A stretch of DNA of 64,000 nucleotides from Methylorubrum rhodesianum (GCF_014199985.1 NZ_JACHOS010000009.1:62001-126000), one strand, 5' to 3'; positions 48,220-56,968 are shown, counted from the first letter of the stretch. The notes: a model not told the origin generated them from the sequence alone. Numbers and translations: made by a program.

Positions 48220-48510
48220 GTGACGAGTGCGGCGATCGAGCGGCCTCCTTTTGCAGCCGCGGCCGGGCCGGGCCAGCACGAGATGTCCGAGCGCCTCGTC
48301 GCCACCGCGCGCACAGGCCCCTCTCCGGGTCGCGGCGGTTCATCCCTGCGACGAGGCCGTGCCCGGAATCGTCATCCCGGCCTTGGCCGTCGAAGCCGAC
48401 CGCGCGGCGCTGCACGTCGTCCCGGTCCCGCCGCCCGCGCGATCGCCTCCCTGTCCCCCGCTTCGTCCGCGGCCTCCCGGCACGCGGCGCGCGCCCTGCC
48501 GGGGGGCTAG
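48220..48510 (+). pseudogene. Decayed phosphate acetyltransferase-like gene
   Basis: A GTG start behind AGGAGGAGG opens VTSAAIERPPFAAAAGPG and SERLVATART. A neighbouring frame continues QAPLRVAAVHPCDEA, which is the beginning of short Pta/Ptb proteins, and then the original frame ends with PAARAIASLSPASSAASRHA and TAG three bases before ackA. A functional gene would be about 900-1000 bp, so most of the middle is gone and at least two frame changes are present. Position directly before ackA is the usual place of pta in this kind of cluster. The call is from pattern memory. Confidence 0.5.
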
Positions 48511-48513
48511 GCG

Positions 48514-49739
48514 ATGCGTCCGGCGCTGCTCGTCATCAACGCCGGCTCGTCGAGCCTGAAGTTCCAGGTCTTTGAAACCTGCGAGAACGGGCTCGCGCGA
48601 GACGAGGACCGGCTAGGGCGGGTCTTCCGCGGGCTGTTCGAGGGCCTGGGCGGAAGCCCGCACTTGGTGATCCGTGACCGCGACGGCCTGATCGTCGCCG
48701 AGGATCGCCCGGCCGTGACGCGTGGGTGCTACGGGCACGAGGAGGCGCTTCTCACCGTGGCCGAGTGGCTGCGGAGCCATCGCGGCGGATACCGGCTCGC
48801 CGCCGTGGGCCACCGCGTCGTGCATGGGGGTCTCGCCCACGCGGCGCCCGTGCGGGTGGACGAGACGGTGCTCGACGCCCTGGAACGGCTGGTGCCGCTG
48901 GCGCCGCTGCACCAGCCGCACAACCTGGAGCCGATCCGCATCGTCCGGCAGCAATTCCCCGACCTGCCGCAGGTCGCCTGCTTCGACACCGCCTTCCACC
49001 GCGCGCAGCCGGAGATCGCGCAGCTCTTCGCGATCCCGGGGGAGATGACCCGGCAGGGCGTGCGCCGCTACGGCTTCCACGGCCTGTCCTACGCCTACAT
49101 CGCGTCGGTGCTCGGCGACTATGCGCGCGAGCTCGCCGGGGGCCGCGTCGTCGTGGCCCATCTCGGCAGCGGGGCGAGTCTGTGCGCCCTCCGGGCGGTC
49201 GAAGCGTCGCGACGACGATGGGGTTCTCGGCCCTCGACGGCCTGCCCATGGGCACGCGCTGCGGCAGCCTCGATGCCGGCGTCGTCTTCTACATGCTGCG
49301 GGAGATGGGCCTCACCCCCGCGGAGGCCGAGCACATGCTCTACACCCGCTCGGGCCTGCTCGGGGTGTCCGGCCTGTCGAACGACATGCGCGCCTTGCGC
49401 GCCCAGGCAGGCTCGAACCAGGATGCCCGGACCGCGATCGATCTCTTCGTCTACCGCATCGGGCGGGAGCTGGGCTCCCTCGTCGCCGCCCTCGGGGGAC
49501 TCGATGCCCTCGTGTTCACCGGCGGCATCGGCGAGAACGATGCGGCGACACGCGCCGAGGTCCTGCGCGCCGCCGCATGGGCCGGGTTCACCCTCGACGA
49601 GTCCGCCAATGCCGCGGGCGGTCCCCGCGTGACACGCGCTCCGGGTCCGAGCGCCTGGGTCATCCCGACCGACGAGGAGGCGATGGTCGCCCGCGGCACG
49701 CTCGCGGTGCTCGCCGCCATGCGCCAGCCGATGCTGTGA
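48514..49739 (+). pseudogene. ackA: Acetate kinase with a one-base frameshift
   Basis: Acetate kinase interconverts acetyl phosphate and acetate with ATP. The first frame carries LLVINAGSSSLKFQVFE, VGHRVVHGG, CFDTAFHRA, GVRRYGFHGLSYAYIASVL and VVVAHLGSGASLCALR. The conserved continuation (GGRSVATTMGFSALDGLPMG, then VFTGGIGENDAATR) is in the next frame to the stop at 49739. Inserting one G in the run at 49193-49198 (CCGGGCGGTC) restores the full protein of about 408 aa. No other damage is visible, so it is either a recent frameshift, a variable G tract or a sequence error. Confidence 0.85.
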
Positions 49740-49952
49740 GGCCGATGCCGTGAAACGGAGCGACGACGATGGCGACGCCGAGCCCGCCCCCGGGCTCGGC
49801 CGTCGAGTTCTGGCGCGATCGCCTTCAGCCGGCCGGCTACGGCCTGCGCGCGACGATCATCGACGGGCCGCAGGGCGCATCCGATGAGCTCGCCTTCTTC
49901 ACCTGGGAAGCGGCACGGGCCTCAGGAGCCCGATCCGCACAGGAGGTCTGCC

Positions 49953-52286
49953 ATGGCAGTTCCCGAGACCGCGGAAGCCGGACGGCGCTTCGAGCCCTTC
50001 GCCCTCCTGTCGTTCCAGACCCGGATCGCCGAGGTCTACCAGAGCCGCCTCGCCGCGGCGTTCGACGGCTACATCGCCGCCACGGAGGCTGCCAACCGCG
50101 CCTGGATTGACGCGACCAAGCCTCTCACACCCGCCCAGGCCTGGGGCGAGGCGACCGGCTACTGGACCGATTTCGCCCAGCGCTCGCTCCTGTTGTGGGA
50201 CACGCTCCGGCGGCGCGGCAACGACTGGCTCGCGCACGAGGCAGCGGGCAAGCCGCCGCTCATCGCCTTCGATTACGAGATCGTGGCCGATGCACGCCGC
50301 TACGCGCGCCCGGCGAACTACGCGCTCGTCCGCATCGTCGCGCCGTCGGGCGTGGCGGCCGATCCCGACAAGCGCCCCTACGTGATCATCGACCCCCGCG
50401 CCGGGCACGAACCCGGAATCGGCGGCTTCAAGACGGATTCCGAGGTCGGCGTCGCGCTGCGCGCAGGCCATCCGGTTTACATGGTGATCTTCTTCCCCGA
50501 GCCGGTCCCGGGCCAGACCCTCGCCGACGTGACCTTGGCCGAGGCCGAATTCCTGCGCGTCGTGCGCGCCCGCCACCCGACGCGCGGCAAGCCCGTGATC
50601 GTCGGCAATTGCCAGGGCGGATGGGCCGCCATCATGATGGGCGCACTTGAGCCCGACGGCGCCGGCCCCATCGTGATGAACGGCGCACCGATGTCGTACT
50701 GGGCCGGCAACGATGCCGAGAACCCGATGCGCTACGCCGGCGGCATGCTCGGCGGCAGCTGGACGGCGCTTCTGGCGAGCGATCTCGGAGGAGGACGGTT
50801 CGACGGCGCCCATCTGGTCGAGAATTTCGAGGCGCTCAATCCGGCCAACACCTATTTCGGCAAGGCCTACAACCTCTTCGCGAAAATCGATACCGAAGCG
50901 CCGCGCTACCTCGACTTCGAGCGCTGGTGGGGCGGCTACTTCCTGATGAACCGTGAGGAGATCGGCTGGATCGTCGACAACCTCTTCGTCGGCAACCGCC
51001 TCGCCTCCGGCCGCGCCGAATGGGCGCCCGGAAAGGCCTTCGACCTGCGGGCGCTCCGCTCGCCGATCATCCTGTTCGCCTCGCTGGGCGACAACATCAC
51101 CCCACCGCAGCAGGCGTTCAACTGGGTCGCCGACCTCTATCCGACGACGGAGGATCTCAAGGCCAACGGGCAGGTGATCGTGGGCCTGATGCACGAGAGC
51201 GTCGGACATCTCGGGATCTTCGTCTCGGCAGGTGTCGCGCGCCGGGAACACACCCAGATCGTGGATCTGCTCGACTATATCGAGCACCTTCCGCCCGGCC
51301 TCTACGGCATGAAGGTGGAGGAGCAGCACGTGGACGGCGCCGTGCGCTACGATGCCGTCCTGCACGAGGTGCGGGTCGAAGACCTCCAGAAGCTCCAGAA
51401 AGACGCGCGCAAGGACGAGATTCCGTTTGCCGCCGTCGAGCGCATCTCCCGGGTCAACGCGGCGGCCTACGAGCGCTTCGCGCACCCGGTGGTCGAGGCG
51501 TTGGTCCGGCCCGAGGTGGCCCCGCTCCTGCGCGCGCTCCACCCGCTCCGCGCGCGGCGCTGGGCTCTCTCCGACCTCAACCCGTTCCTCGCCCCGCTCG
51601 GCGGCTGGGCGGATCTCGTCCGGTCGCACCGCGTGATGCGCGACGAGACCGGTCCCCTGGCCGCGGCCGAGCGTCGGGCTGCGGCCGGCATCATGGCCGG
51701 CTGGGACCTTTACCGCGACCTGCGCGACGCGGCGGCCGAGAACCTGTTCTTCACCGTCTACGGCACGATGAGCCTGACGAGCCCGGCCGCGTCGGCGGAT
51801 AGGATCGCGACCGGTGCCGGCCGTCCGGACGTCGGCGAGCCCGCCGGCCGCATCGACGAGGGCGGTTTCACGGACGCTGCGGTTCGGGCCGGTCTGCTGG
51901 TGGCCCGACTCGGCCGCAATCAGCGGCGCCTCTCGACCTTCAAGCGGATCCGCGCCCTCGTGGGCCGCGATGTCGGCCTGCTCGCCATGCCGACGGAGGC
52001 CGCGGCGCAGGTGGTGCGACGGCAGGCTGCCTTCGTGGAGCGCGAGCCGGAACAGGCCCTGGCCACGCTGCCGAACCTCGTACCGAGCGCGGAGGAGCGA
52101 GGCCGGCTCCTCGACATCCTGGGACGCCTGGCGAGCCATTCCGACCTTGAGCCGGAACAGCGGGCCCTGATGCAGCGCCTCCAAGAACTTCTGGGGCCCG
52201 AGAGACTTCCGGGATCCCGGCCCGAGTCCGACGTGGCTGCCGGGCGTGAGCACGGGTCGGAGCCGGCCCGGCGCAAGGCGGGCTGA
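49953..52286 (+). CDS. DUF3141 protein, PhaC-like alpha/beta hydrolase
   Basis: The 777-aa protein belongs to the DUF3141 family, related to polyhydroxyalkanoate synthases. The alpha/beta hydrolase part includes RPYVIIDPRAGHEPGIGGFK, GHPVYMVIFFPEPVPGQTLA, the lipase-box-like VIVGNCQGGWAAIMMG with Cys220 at the nucleophile position as in PhaC, FASLGDNITPPQQAFNW (acid) and LMHESVGHLGIFVS (His). The C-terminal 250 residues are helical and family specific. AGGAGG precedes the ATG at 49953. It follows ackA by 213 nt and precedes fabI by 28 nt. Such clusters occur in low-oxygen gene sets. The reaction is unknown. Confidence 0.85.
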   Translation: MAVPETAEAGRRFEPFALLSFQTRIAEVYQSRLAAAFDGYIAATEAANRAWIDATKPLTPAQAWGEATGYWTDFAQRSLLLWDTLRRRGNDWLAHEAAGKPPLIAFDYEIVADARRYARPANYALVRIVAPSGVAADPDKRPYVIIDPRAGHEPGIGGFKTDSEVGVALRAGHPVYMVIFFPEPVPGQTLADVTLAEAEFLRVVRARHPTRGKPVIVGNCQGGWAAIMMGALEPDGAGPIVMNGAPMSYWAGNDAENPMRYAGGMLGGSWTALLASDLGGGRFDGAHLVENFEALNPANTYFGKAYNLFAKIDTEAPRYLDFERWWGGYFLMNREEIGWIVDNLFVGNRLASGRAEWAPGKAFDLRALRSPIILFASLGDNITPPQQAFNWVADLYPTTEDLKANGQVIVGLMHESVGHLGIFVSAGVARREHTQIVDLLDYIEHLPPGLYGMKVEEQHVDGAVRYDAVLHEVRVEDLQKLQKDARKDEIPFAAVERISRVNAAAYERFAHPVVEALVRPEVAPLLRALHPLRARRWALSDLNPFLAPLGGWADLVRSHRVMRDETGPLAAAERRAAAGIMAGWDLYRDLRDAAAENLFFTVYGTMSLTSPAASADRIATGAGRPDVGEPAGRIDEGGFTDAAVRAGLLVARLGRNQRRLSTFKRIRALVGRDVGLLAMPTEAAAQVVRRQAAFVEREPEQALATLPNLVPSAEERGRLLDILGRLASHSDLEPEQRALMQRLQELLGPERLPGSRPESDVAAGREHGSEPARRKAG

Positions 52287-52314
52287 CGGTCGATCAACGA
52301 GGAGGAGCCAGCCG

Positions 52315-53097
52315 ATGACGCAGATTCCCGATGGCAACGCCCTGCGCGGCAAGCGCGCCCTGGTGCTCGGCGTGGCGAACGAGCACTCCATTGCCTACGG
52401 CTGCGCTCGGGTTTTCCGCCGCCTCGGGGCGGAGATCGCCCTGACCTACCTGAACGAGAAGGCCAAGCCCTACGTCGAGCCCCTGGCTCGCGAGCTGGAC
52501 GCCCCGATCCTGCTGCCCTGCGACGTCCAGCACGGGGGCGATCTCGATGCGGTCTTCCGACACTTGGCCGAAACCTGGGGCAGGCTCGACATCGCGCTCC
52601 ACTCGATCGCCTTCGCGCCGAAGGCGGATCTCCAAGGACGGCTTATCGACAGCTCCGCGGCCGGGTTCGGCGTCGCGATGGACGTGTCCTGCCACTCCTT
52701 CATCCGCATGGCCCGGCTCGCCGCGCCGCTGATGACGGAGGGCGGCACGCTGCTGACCATGAGCTACCACGGTGCGGCCAAGGTCGTGCCGAACTACAAC
52801 CTGATGGGCCCCGTGAAGGCGGCGCTCGAATGCGCGGTGCGCTACCTCGCCTACGAGCTCGGCCCGAGCGATATCCGCGTCCACGCGGTCTCGCCCGGCC
52901 CTCTCAAGACGCGCGCCGCCTCGGGGCTGAAGGATTTCGACATCCTGCTGAGCGAGGCGATCGAGCGATCGCCCATCGGCGAACTCGTCGACATCGACGA
53001 TGTCGGGCTCACCGCGGCGTTCCTCACGACGCCCTACGCCGCCCGGCTGACCGGAATGACCGTCCATGTGGACGGTGGCCTCAGCATCATGGCCTGA
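52315..53097 (+). CDS. fabI: Enoyl-ACP reductase FabI
   Basis: FabI reduces trans-2-enoyl-ACP with NADH in fatty acid synthesis. The 260-aa protein starts MTQIPDGNALRGKRALVLGV and has the FabI cofactor motif LGVANEHSIAYG, HSIAFAPK, and the catalytic Tyr-x6-Lys in VVPNYNLMGPVKAALE, with the other Tyr in LTMSYHGAAKV. The C-terminal VDGGLSIMA is typical. GGAGGAG precedes the ATG. Being in an acetate/low-oxygen cluster, it may be an additional FabI copy rather than the housekeeping one. Confidence 0.92.
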   Translation: MTQIPDGNALRGKRALVLGVANEHSIAYGCARVFRRLGAEIALTYLNEKAKPYVEPLARELDAPILLPCDVQHGGDLDAVFRHLAETWGRLDIALHSIAFAPKADLQGRLIDSSAAGFGVAMDVSCHSFIRMARLAAPLMTEGGTLLTMSYHGAAKVVPNYNLMGPVKAALECAVRYLAYELGPSDIRVHAVSPGPLKTRAASGLKDFDILLSEAIERSPIGELVDIDDVGLTAAFLTTPYAARLTGMTVHVDGGLSIMA

Positions 53098-53124
53098 GCG
53101 CCGCCTGTACAGGGAGTTGCCGCC

Positions 53125-53526
53125 ATGGCCCTTCTCTTCGCCGAACTCATTTCCCCCGAGCGCAGGATGTACGCGGGCGAAGTCCGATCCGTCGTCTTGC
53201 CGAGCGTGGAGGGCGACATGACGGTGCTGCCCGGGCACGCCCCCCTCGTGACCGCGCTGCATGCCGGCGTGATCTTCGCCACGGATGCGACGGGGGCCGG
53301 ACGCCGCGCCTTCATCAGCGGCGGCTTCGCCGAGGTGAGGCCGACGCAGGTGACGATCCTGGCTGAGCGGGTCCGTCGAATCGAGGAGCTCACGCGCAAG
53401 CAGATCGACGAGGAGATCCTGCTCCTTCAGATGGAGCGCGACAGCTCGTCGAATCCGGAGCTGCGCGCCGAGCGGGACGTCTCCGTTGCCCGGCTCGAGT
53501 CCTTCAAGGCCAGCCTCAGCCTCTGA
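53125..53526 (+). CDS. F1 ATP synthase epsilon-subunit homologue (orphan AtpC)
   Basis: The 133-aa protein matches the epsilon subunit: the beta-sandwich domain (LLFAELISPERRMYAGEVRS, LPSVEGDMTVLPGHAPLVTA, ISGGFAEVRPTQVTILAE) and a helical C-terminal hairpin. No other ATP synthase gene is near, so it is probably an additional copy in the fabI cluster, 27 nt after fabI. The role of such stand-alone AtpC proteins is unclear. The C-terminal helix is present, so inhibition of F1 is conceivable but unproven. Confidence 0.85.
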   Translation: MALLFAELISPERRMYAGEVRSVVLPSVEGDMTVLPGHAPLVTALHAGVIFATDATGAGRRAFISGGFAEVRPTQVTILAERVRRIEELTRKQIDEEILLLQMERDSSSNPELRAERDVSVARLESFKASLSL

Positions 53527-53936
53527 CGGCGCGTCGATCGGGCCGCACGAAGCGTCGGCCCTCAGCGCGTCGTCGTCGGCCTCGGCCCCGGAGCGCCGGA
53601 CAGCCTGCCTCCCGCGGTAGCCTGCTCCGTGTAAGGGATCAGGTGCAGAAGGTGCGCGATGCAGGTGAGGCACGCCCGCCACCTGTCGCCTGCTTGGAAC
53701 CGTGCACCAGGGCGCCTCCGAACGGTCGGCGGCCCCATCAGGCCACGGCCTGATCCAGATCAATGTGCCCCGTGACGTGATGAGCTTCCCTGTGCAAGCT
53801 GCTCTCTACGGTCGAACGGCGCCGTGCCGCACCGGATGATTGCAGGCGCAACTTGGATCGTCGTGAGACTCGCGAGCCGCTTATTCGGATTTGCCCTCGA
53901 CCCGTGCTTCGTTCCCCTGTGCATCGAGTATGAGAG
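53527..53936. other. Intergenic region upstream of cydA
   Basis: About 410 bases with no gene that I can support. It contains an anaerobox (53750-53763) and should carry the cydAB promoter. Confidence 0.55.
53750..53763. promoter_or_regulatory. FNR/FixK-type anaerobox
   Basis: CTGAT-CCAG-ATCAA matches the TTGAT-N4-ATCAA site in nine of ten defined positions. It lies about 174 bases upstream of the cydA start. An FNR, FnrN or FixK-type regulator would induce the oxidase under low oxygen; the regulator gene is not in the window. Confidence 0.65.
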
Positions 53937-55361
53937 ATGTTGGCCGACTATCTCCCCAGCGCACTCGATCTCGCCCGAGCCCAATTCGCCTTCACGGTCG
54001 TCTGGCATTTCCTGTTCCCGGCTTTCACGATCGGGCTGGCCAGCTTTCTCGCCGTACTGGAAGCATTCTGGCTCACCACGGGACGGGCCGTCTATCTCGA
54101 TGCCTACCGCTACTGGCTGAAAGTCTTCGCCGTCGCGTTTGCCATGGGCGTCGTCTCCGGCCTCGTCATGAGTTACCAGTTCGGCACGAACTGGTCGGTC
54201 TTTTCCGACAAGACGGCTCCGGTTCTCGGCCCGCTTCTGGGCTACGAGGTTCTGACGGCCTTCTTCCTGGAGGCGGGCTTTCTCGGGGTCATGTTGTTCG
54301 GTCTGGAGCGCGTCGGCCCGCGCCTCCACTTCCTGGCCACCTGCCTCGTCGCGGTGGGCACGCTGATCTCGGCCTTCTGGATCCTGTCGGCCAATTCGTG
54401 GATGCAGACGCCCGCCGGCTACGTGATCGACGCCAACGGCCACTTCGCGCCGCAGGATTGGTGGGCGGTGATCTTCAACCCCTCGTTTCCCTTCCGTTTC
54501 GCCCACACCGTCACCGCCGCCTACCTGACCACCGCGATGATCGTGGGCGCGGTGGGGGCGTGGCACCTCTTGCGCGACCGGTCGAACCCGCGCGCCCGCC
54601 TGATGTTCTCGATGGCGATGTGGATGGCGGCGATCGTCGCCCCCGTGCAACTGGTCCTCGGCGACCTGCACGGGAGCAACACCTACCACTATCAGCCCGC
54701 CAAGGTCGCGGCGATGGAAGGCCATTTCGAGAGTGAGCGGCGCGCACCCTCGATCCTGTTCGGCTGGCCGGACGCACAGGTCGAGACGACGCGTTGGGCG
54801 ATCGGCATCCCGGGGCTCGCGAGCCTGTATCTCGCCCATGACCTGAACGCCGAGGTACGTGGGCTGAAGGCGATGCCGCGCGACACCTGGCCGACCAACC
54901 TGCCGCTGGTGTTCTGGGCCTTCCGGGTCATGGTCGGGATCGGCTTCCTGATGATCGCGCTGGGCGTGGCCTCCCTCTATCTGCGCTGGAACGACCGCCT
55001 CTACACCGCGCGGTGGCTGCACCGCTGCGCGGTCGCGATGGGTCCGTCCGGCCTCGTCGCCGTCACGGCGGGCTGGGTCGTGACGGAATCCGGGCGTCAG
55101 CCCTTCACGGTCTACGGGCTGCTGCGCACCGCCGACAGCGCCTCACCCATCGCCGCCCCCGCCGTCGCGGCCTCGCTCGCCGCCTTCGCCGTGGTCTACT
55201 TCGTCGTGTTCGGGGCCGGCATCTGGTACCTCCTGCACCTCTTCAATCAGCCGCCGCGACCGCACGAGGCGGGCCCGCCCACCGGCCAGCCGGTCCGCAC
55301 CGCCGGCATCACCCCAGCCCCGGCGCTCGCTGCCGCCCCGAATGCCCAGCCGGCCGAGTGA
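53937..55361 (+). CDS. cydA: Cytochrome bd-type quinol oxidase subunit I (CioA-like)
   Basis: CydA oxidises ubiquinol and carries the haems of the bd-type terminal oxidase, which has high oxygen affinity or cyanide insensitivity. The 474-aa protein begins MLADYLPSALDLARAQFAFT, has the haem-ligand histidine in VVWHFLFPAFTIGLASFL, and SYQFGTNWSVFSDKTAPVLG. A short Q-loop between helices VI and VII marks the CIO subgroup. In the usual GRQPW motif the last residue is Phe (TESGRQPFTVYG). The Pro/Ala-rich C-terminus is probably cytoplasmic or periplasmic tail. It is followed by cydB after 14 nt. Confidence 0.93.
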   Translation: MLADYLPSALDLARAQFAFTVVWHFLFPAFTIGLASFLAVLEAFWLTTGRAVYLDAYRYWLKVFAVAFAMGVVSGLVMSYQFGTNWSVFSDKTAPVLGPLLGYEVLTAFFLEAGFLGVMLFGLERVGPRLHFLATCLVAVGTLISAFWILSANSWMQTPAGYVIDANGHFAPQDWWAVIFNPSFPFRFAHTVTAAYLTTAMIVGAVGAWHLLRDRSNPRARLMFSMAMWMAAIVAPVQLVLGDLHGSNTYHYQPAKVAAMEGHFESERRAPSILFGWPDAQVETTRWAIGIPGLASLYLAHDLNAEVRGLKAMPRDTWPTNLPLVFWAFRVMVGIGFLMIALGVASLYLRWNDRLYTARWLHRCAVAMGPSGLVAVTAGWVVTESGRQPFTVYGLLRTADSASPIAAPAVAASLAAFAVVYFVVFGAGIWYLLHLFNQPPRPHEAGPPTGQPVRTAGITPAPALAAAPNAQPAE

Positions 55362-55375
55362 AGGAAGCGACGGCG

Positions 55376-56386
55376 ATGTCTCTCGACCTCACGCTGATAT
55401 GGGCCTTCCTGATCGCCACGGCCGTGTTCCTCTACGTTGCGATGGACGGGTTCGATCTCGGTATCGGCATCCTGTTCCCGGCCGTATCCGCCAAGGCCGA
55501 CCGGGACGTGATGGTGAACTCCGTCGCGCCCGTATGGGACGGCAACGAGACTTGGCTGATCCTCGGCGGCGGCGGCCTGTTCGCCGTCTTCCCGCTGGCC
55601 TACGCGACGATCCTGCCGGCGCTCTACATGCCGTTGATCCTGATGCTGCTCGCCCTCGTGTTTCGCGGCGTCGCCTTCGAGATGCGCTTCCGCATGGTGA
55701 CAGCGCGGGGTCAGCTCTGGTGGGATCGGGCCTTCTCCTGGGGAAGCTACGTAGCGGCCTTCTGCCAGGGCATCGCGCTCGGCGCCCTCGTTCAGGGCAT
55801 TCGCATCGACGGCCGGGCCTATGCCGGCGGCTGGTGGGACTGGCTTACCCCGTTCTCCCTTCTGACCGGCGCGGCACTGGTCGTCGGCTACGGGCTGCTC
55901 GGAGCGTGCTGGCTCATCTGGAAGACGGGGGGAGAGCTGCAAATCCGCGCTTACCGCCTCGCCCGCCCGCTCGGCCTGGCGACTCTGCTCCTGATCGCGA
56001 TCGTCTCGCTCACGATGCTTGTCCTCAGCATCCCCTTCCGCGAGCGATGGCTCTCCTTTCCCGGCATCCTCGTCGGGGCGCCGGTTCCCGTGCTCGTCGG
56101 CCTGCTGGCGCTGCGCTTCCAACGCGCGCTGGAGCGAAGGGAAGAGCTCATGCCCTTCCTCTGCGCGCTCGGCTTCTTCCTGCTGTCCTACATCGGCCTC
56201 GGCATCAGTCTCTGGCCGATGATCGTGCCGCCGGATATCACGATCTGGGCCGCGGCCACGCATCCGAGCAGCCAAGCCTTTCTACTCGCCGGTGCGGCGG
56301 TCCTGGTCCCGATGGTGCTCGGCTATACGGCCTACGTTTACTGGCTGTTCCGCGGCAAGGTCACGCCGGAATCCGGGTACCATTGA
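55376..56386 (+). CDS. cydB: Cytochrome bd-type quinol oxidase subunit II (CioB-like)
   Basis: CydB is the second membrane subunit of the oxidase. The 336-aa protein starts MSLDLTLIWAFLIATAVFLY followed by VAMDGFDLGIGILFP, with NSVAPVWDGNETWLILGGGG, the hallmark of the family, and eight or so further hydrophobic helices. AAGGAAG lies ahead of the ATG at 55376; the longer in-frame reading upstream is the shadow of cydA. No small CydX-like subunit is recognisable in the following 348 bases. Confidence 0.94.
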   Translation: MSLDLTLIWAFLIATAVFLYVAMDGFDLGIGILFPAVSAKADRDVMVNSVAPVWDGNETWLILGGGGLFAVFPLAYATILPALYMPLILMLLALVFRGVAFEMRFRMVTARGQLWWDRAFSWGSYVAAFCQGIALGALVQGIRIDGRAYAGGWWDWLTPFSLLTGAALVVGYGLLGACWLIWKTGGELQIRAYRLARPLGLATLLLIAIVSLTMLVLSIPFRERWLSFPGILVGAPVPVLVGLLALRFQRALERREELMPFLCALGFFLLSYIGLGISLWPMIVPPDITIWAAATHPSSQAFLLAGAAVLVPMVLGYTAYVYWLFRGKVTPESGYH

Positions 56387-56734
56387 CGGATGCCCGGCAG
56401 CCCAGCGTGGACCGCGACGCCGGCACCCCGGCCAACCTGCAGCTTGGCGCCTTCATCGACATCCTGCTCGAACAGGCCGCTGAACTCCCGCCCACTTATA
56501 GCGCGCCTGGTGCCTGCGGAATTCTTCGAGATTGGACCCAAACCACATCTCAGCGACCGACTGTGCGCCGCTGATCCCCGGCTCGCGCCGCCTTCGAAGA
56601 TACCGAGACACCGAGCCAATTCGCACATTACAAGCAAATTGCGAGTCGCACAAAAAAAACATCTTGTGGTAGAAGCAAGCCGCCGCGGCACTTATTCATC
56701 CAGTCGAACATCAAATGACAATGGAGGATACGTC
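56387..56734. other. Gap between cydB and the Cys-rich peptide gene
   Basis: About 350 bases. The second half (56600-56730) is AT-rich, with an A8 run near 56652, and probably carries the promoter of the small peptide gene. No gene is supported. Confidence 0.4.
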
Positions 56735-56968
56735 ATGCCAAATGCCGCCATCTTCGCAATTTTTACTGCAACGCTGATGGGAGTGAATATCTACTCAGCG
56801 GCTCCTGCGATGAGCAGGCCCGGACAGATCATGACGACCCGCGACATGAGCATTGAATGTCATGGTAACGGTTGGGTCGGACGTGGCCCCGCCGCCTGCT
56901 GCAGCGGCCGCTGCAAAGTGCTCAAATCTAAGCGCTGCCGGTGTATCGGCAACAAGCCCTCATTTTAG
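56735..56968 (+). CDS. Small six-cysteine secreted peptide
   Basis: The 77-aa precursor starts MPNAAIFAIFTATLMGVNIY after an ATGGAGG ribosome site, and the hydrophobic stretch ends near AAPAMS, a credible signal peptidase site. The mature part of about 50 residues is basic and has six cysteines spaced C-x12-CC-x3-C-x7-C-x-C (the second half reads AACCSGRCKVLKSKRCRC). All would be available for three disulfides after export. This looks like a knottin- or defensin-like scaffold, but I do not recognise a family. Its TAG stop forms the left end of the following inverted-repeat element. Confidence 0.65.
   Translation: MPNAAIFAIFTATLMGVNIYSAAPAMSRPGQIMTTRDMSIECHGNGWVGRGPAACCSGRCKVLKSKRCRCIGNKPSF

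Noticed and set aside
47490..48314. Minus-strand 274-residue frame in the gene-poor region
   Set aside because: Arg/Ser-rich low complexity caused by the repeats at 47830-47931, no start signal, no domain.
49769..50110. 113-residue frame (MATPSPPPGSAVEFWRDRLQ) between ackA and the DUF3141 gene
   Set aside because: It has a weak GGAG ahead of it, but it runs 158 bases into the strongly supported DUF3141 gene in another frame. It might be a short remnant, but I cannot support it as a gene.
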